Assembly: GCA_934339215.1 (NCBI GenBank)
Contig: CAKRHU010000060.1
Coordinates: 1 to 7,931 of the forward strand
Source: an uncultured Lacticaseibacillus sp.
GTDB taxonomy: Bacteria; Bacillota; Bacilli; Lactobacillales; Lactobacillaceae
Reading direction: 5' to 3'
DNA length: 7,931 bases
Positions within the stretch are counted from its first letter, which is position 1, and the number at the start of each line of letters is the position of its first letter. Both the position numbers and the translations under genes were made by a program. The notes under the pieces were generated by a model that made no database searches, was not told the DNA's origin, and worked only from the letters and a program-made list of their open reading frames with translations. Positions 6,948 through 7,931 of this stretch are shown piece by piece.

Positions 6948-7085
6948 GCCGATGTTTTCGGGGTTATCAGCAAATACAATAATTTGACGAATCAAACACT
7001 TGTTCGTATGCTGATAAAGGACGTTTGGTGTACCGTTTGTGAAGCAAACAGCCGCCGACTAAATCCCGAAAAAATAATTTTTTAT
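6948..7085 (+). ncRNA. candidate structured RNA with a three-way junction
   Basis: This is the first half of the 390-base gap between the HAD gene and the next gene. Four nested or adjacent pairings fit one fold. P1 pairs TTTTCGGGG (6955-6963) with TCCCGAAAA (7064-7072). P2 pairs TTATCAGCA (6964-6972) with TGCTGATAA (7009-7017), stacked directly on P1. P3 is an inner hairpin of 7 pairs with one bulged base (6988-7006). P4 is TTGGTG/CGCCGA (7025-7030, 7053-7058) topped by GTTTGT/GCAAAC (7035-7040, 7044-7049). A run of six T follows at 7078-7083. I do not recognise a known riboswitch or sRNA family. Strand is inferred from the flanking genes, the upstream promoter-like site and the T-run. It could equally be part of the HAD 3' UTR. 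Confidence 0.42.
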
Positions 7086-7218
7086 CTAGCCAAGGTTGTC
7101 ACTATCGGCCTTAACCCTGTTACAACAGCCTGTACTAGCAAATTAGGCCTTGACAAGCACAGCCGCCAGCTCATCGCTTGTGTGCTTTTGTGAACCGTTT
7201 TTCACAATCATTTCAAAA
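7086..7218. other. rest of the intergenic gap: no gene seen, several short inverted repeats
   Basis: No convincing coding frame is present. The stretch holds CTGTTacAACAG (7117-7128), a possible hairpin AAGCACA/TGTGCTT (7155-7161/7181-7187) that competes with ACAAGC/GCTTGT (7153-7158/7176-7181), and the perfect repeat TTGTGAA/TTCACAA listed separately. The two competing hairpins followed by TTTTG might act as a weak terminator, but the T-run is short. Confidence 0.4.
7188..7207. promoter_or_regulatory. inverted repeat TTGTGAA-N6-TTCACAA, candidate operator
   Basis: Perfect 7-base arms are separated by six bases, centred about 21 bases upstream of the -35 box of the small-protein operon. The right arm with its flank (TTTTCACAA) recurs upstream of the HAD gene at 6069-6077. 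It resembles a dimeric regulator site; it is not a good CcpA cre match because the central CG is displaced. Confidence 0.35.
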
Positions 7219-7246
7219 TTGGCGTTTGGCTAAATTCTGCTATACT
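7219..7246 (+). promoter_or_regulatory. promoter of the two-gene small-protein operon
   Basis: TTGGCG (7219-7224), a 16-base spacer and TATACT (7241-7246) form a good promoter, strengthened by a TG extended -10 at 7238-7239. The predicted start near 7253 leaves a leader of about 60 bases before the GTG at 7312. Confidence 0.65.
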
Positions 7247-7259
7247 GGAAACAACTTGT

Positions 7260-7282
7260 GGCGACAGTGGTTGACTGTCACC
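7260..7282 (+). promoter_or_regulatory. 5' leader hairpin of the small-protein operon
   Basis: GACAGT (7263-7268) pairs perfectly with ACTGTC (7274-7279) around loop GGTTG. The stem extends by GG/CC beyond a single C-A mismatch. It begins only a few bases after the predicted transcript start and ends 17 bases before the GGAGG ribosome site. It could stabilise the 5' end or bind a factor. It has no U-run, so it is not a terminator. Confidence 0.45.
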
Positions 7283-7311
7283 CTTGGATTAGATAACTTG
7301 GAGGCCTTGAA

Positions 7312-7572
7312 GTGATCGATCAATCTACCCTTAAGCCCATTGTGTGGCTGAATGATAACTGTTATATTACCTTAGTTCCTGACGCCGCGTATAACTTAGA
7401 AGTTTGGGAACGCGACGCCAACGATCACGACCAACGCCTCGGTCGCATGGACTACAAGTTCCACCGCGATACTTTTGCTGGCTTCATCTATCGTTTGTTG
7501 CCAAAAATCGATTTACTCCAGATCCACGCGATTCAAAAGCGCCTCAATCCCTATTTTGATTTGGAAGTGTAA
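7312..7572 (+). CDS. hypothetical 86-residue soluble protein
   Basis: I do not recognise this protein. It is 86 residues, with no membrane segment or signal peptide, and rich in Asp and aromatic residues. The first half looks like beta structure (IVWLNDNCYITLVP, then YNLEVWERD). A polar turn NDHDQRLGRMDYKFHRD (37-53) follows, and the last third is helix-prone (FAGFIYRLLPK, LLQIHAIQKRL). The start is GTG 7312 with GGAGG at 7300-7304, 7 bases upstream, matching the style of the HAD gene. Its TAA stop overlaps the ATG of the next small gene (TAATG), so the two are translationally coupled. A clear promoter, leader hairpin, ribosome site and terminator argue that it is a real gene, probably a conserved hypothetical restricted to lactobacilli or close relatives. 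Confidence 0.8.
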   Translation: MIDQSTLKPIVWLNDNCYITLVPDAAYNLEVWERDANDHDQRLGRMDYKFHRDTFAGFIYRLLPKIDLLQIHAIQKRLNPYFDLEV

Positions 7573-7751
7573 TGATGGATGCTTTAGTGATTAAATTATT
7601 GATCATGGTGATCGCTGCTTTAATCACCACGATCACGCTTTTAGCCCTCGAATACCGCACCAAGCAAGGCACAAAGCTATCTTACGGTTTAAAAGGTGCC
7701 GTCGGGATCGTTTTAGTCGGCGTCTTGATCAGTTTGCTGACGGTACGCTAA
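7572..7751 (+). CDS. small two-helix membrane protein of unknown function
   Basis: This 59-residue gene starts at ATG 7572, overlapping the stop of the upstream gene by one base (a second ATG follows at 7575), and ends at TAA 7749-7751. The protein has one hydrophobic helix from about residue 5 to 27, a basic loop containing EYRTKQGTKLSYGLKG, and a second hydrophobic helix from about 42 to 57. This predicts a hairpin in the membrane with a positively charged loop, probably on the cytoplasmic side. The upstream site GGAAGTG is modest, so expression likely relies on coupling. A strong terminator follows 3 bases after the stop. I cannot name a family. The gene is short enough to be missed by length-filtered gene calling. 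A toxin, holin-like or partner role is possible, but no sequence feature singles one out. Confidence 0.75.
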   Translation: MMDALVIKLLIMVIAALITTITLLALEYRTKQGTKLSYGLKGAVGIVLVGVLISLLTVR

Positions 7752-7753
7752 CC

Positions 7754-7781
7754 ACAAAAAGCCGCAATCGCGGCTTTTTGT
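7754..7781. terminator. bidirectional intrinsic terminator
   Basis: ACAAAAAGCCGC (7754-7765) and GCGGCTTTTTGT (7770-7781) form a perfect 12-base stem around an AATC tetraloop. T-runs form on both strands. It begins 3 bases after the stop of the 59-residue gene and would also serve a minus-strand gene ending at 7787. Confidence 0.92.
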
Positions 7782-7786
7782 TTGCA

Positions 7787-7931
7787 CTAATCCGTTATGA
7801 TGTCCGGCATCGACAGTGTTTCAGGCCTGCCATCAGGCGCCAGTGGCCTATCTTCGTTACAGTGATTTGAAATTGGGACTCCAGCTGGCCACCGGTACGT
7901 GGAGAGGGTCCTCGCCGGAGCTAGCCGAGAT
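7787..7931 (-). CDS. possible C-terminal end of an unidentified minus-strand gene (runs off right edge)
   Basis: A minus-strand frame is open from the window edge for 47 codons and stops with TAG at 7789-7787, 5 bases from the shared terminator. That is the arrangement expected of a convergent gene. The visible residues end in PLAPDGRPETLSMPDIITD and match no family I recognise. Against it, the codon use (repeated AGG for Arg, CTA) differs from the clear genes in the window, the local GC looks higher, and 47 open codons can occur by chance. The plus strand here also carries a non-stop frame from about 7864 to the edge, and the DNA is rich in inverted repeats. Coding status is therefore uncertain. 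Confidence 0.35.
   Translation of the reverse strand, partial: SRLAPARTLSTYRWPAGVPISNHCNEDRPLAPDGRPETLSMPDIITD

Noticed and set aside
6984..7193. Plus-strand frame of 69 codons in the HAD-to-operon gap
   Set aside because: There is no ribosome site before its ATG, the composition is unlike a protein, and it lies across the predicted RNA stems and other inverted repeats. Treated as chance.
7188..7207. CcpA cre site at TGTGAACCGTTTTTCACA
   Set aside because: The symmetry is right but the central CG is displaced by one base relative to the cre consensus and the left half mismatches. Kept only as an unnamed inverted repeat.
7797..7865. Plus-strand 22-codon frame (MMSGID...) and the ATCGACAG string suggesting a tmRNA start
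   Set aside because: The short frame has no ribosome site. The tmRNA idea fails because there is no GGGG acceptor arm, no tag-peptide frame and no T-arm visible downstream.

Overview
The window looks like chromosome of a low-to-moderate-GC Firmicute, most likely a lactic acid bacterium of the family Lactobacillaceae. The basis is strong GGAGG-type ribosome sites, GTG starts preceded by GGAGG, TANTAT-like -10 boxes, the protein families present, and many short tightly packed genes. The genus cannot be resolved from this sequence. Base composition is near 48% GC by eye and fairly even, except the last ~130 bases, which look more GC-rich.

Layout. Positions 1-5976 are read on the minus strand. 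In transcription order they are a membrane GGDEF-EAL (c-di-GMP family) protein (4123-5955), the two-gene azlC-azlD branched-chain amino acid exporter (3962-2942), a large P-type cation ATPase (2822-135), and the first 19 codons of an unidentified gene that runs off the left edge (57-1). Each unit has its own plausible promoter. The GGDEF-EAL gene ends in a strong intrinsic terminator, so it is probably monocistronic. From 6133 the genes are on the plus strand: a Cof-type HAD phosphatase (6133-6921), a 390-base gap (6922-7311), and a two-gene unit of unrecognised small proteins (86 and 59 residues, overlapping by one base). That unit ends at a symmetrical terminator (7754-7781). A minus-strand open frame converges on the same terminator from the right edge.

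The genes do not form one pathway. They are independent membrane transport, signalling and housekeeping units. The least ordinary parts are these: the 6922-7311 gap, whose first half can fold into a three-way-junction RNA (about 6955-7072) preceded by a promoter-like sequence; the GGDEF-EAL protein, which keeps most catalytic residues but has several informative substitutions in both domains; the ATPase, which lacks the M6 aspartate of classical Ca2+ pumps; a 20-base near-palindrome just upstream of the ATPase promoter; and the unknown two-gene small-protein operon with a leader hairpin. No insertion sequence, CRISPR array, tRNA, rRNA, phage gene or clear defence system was seen.
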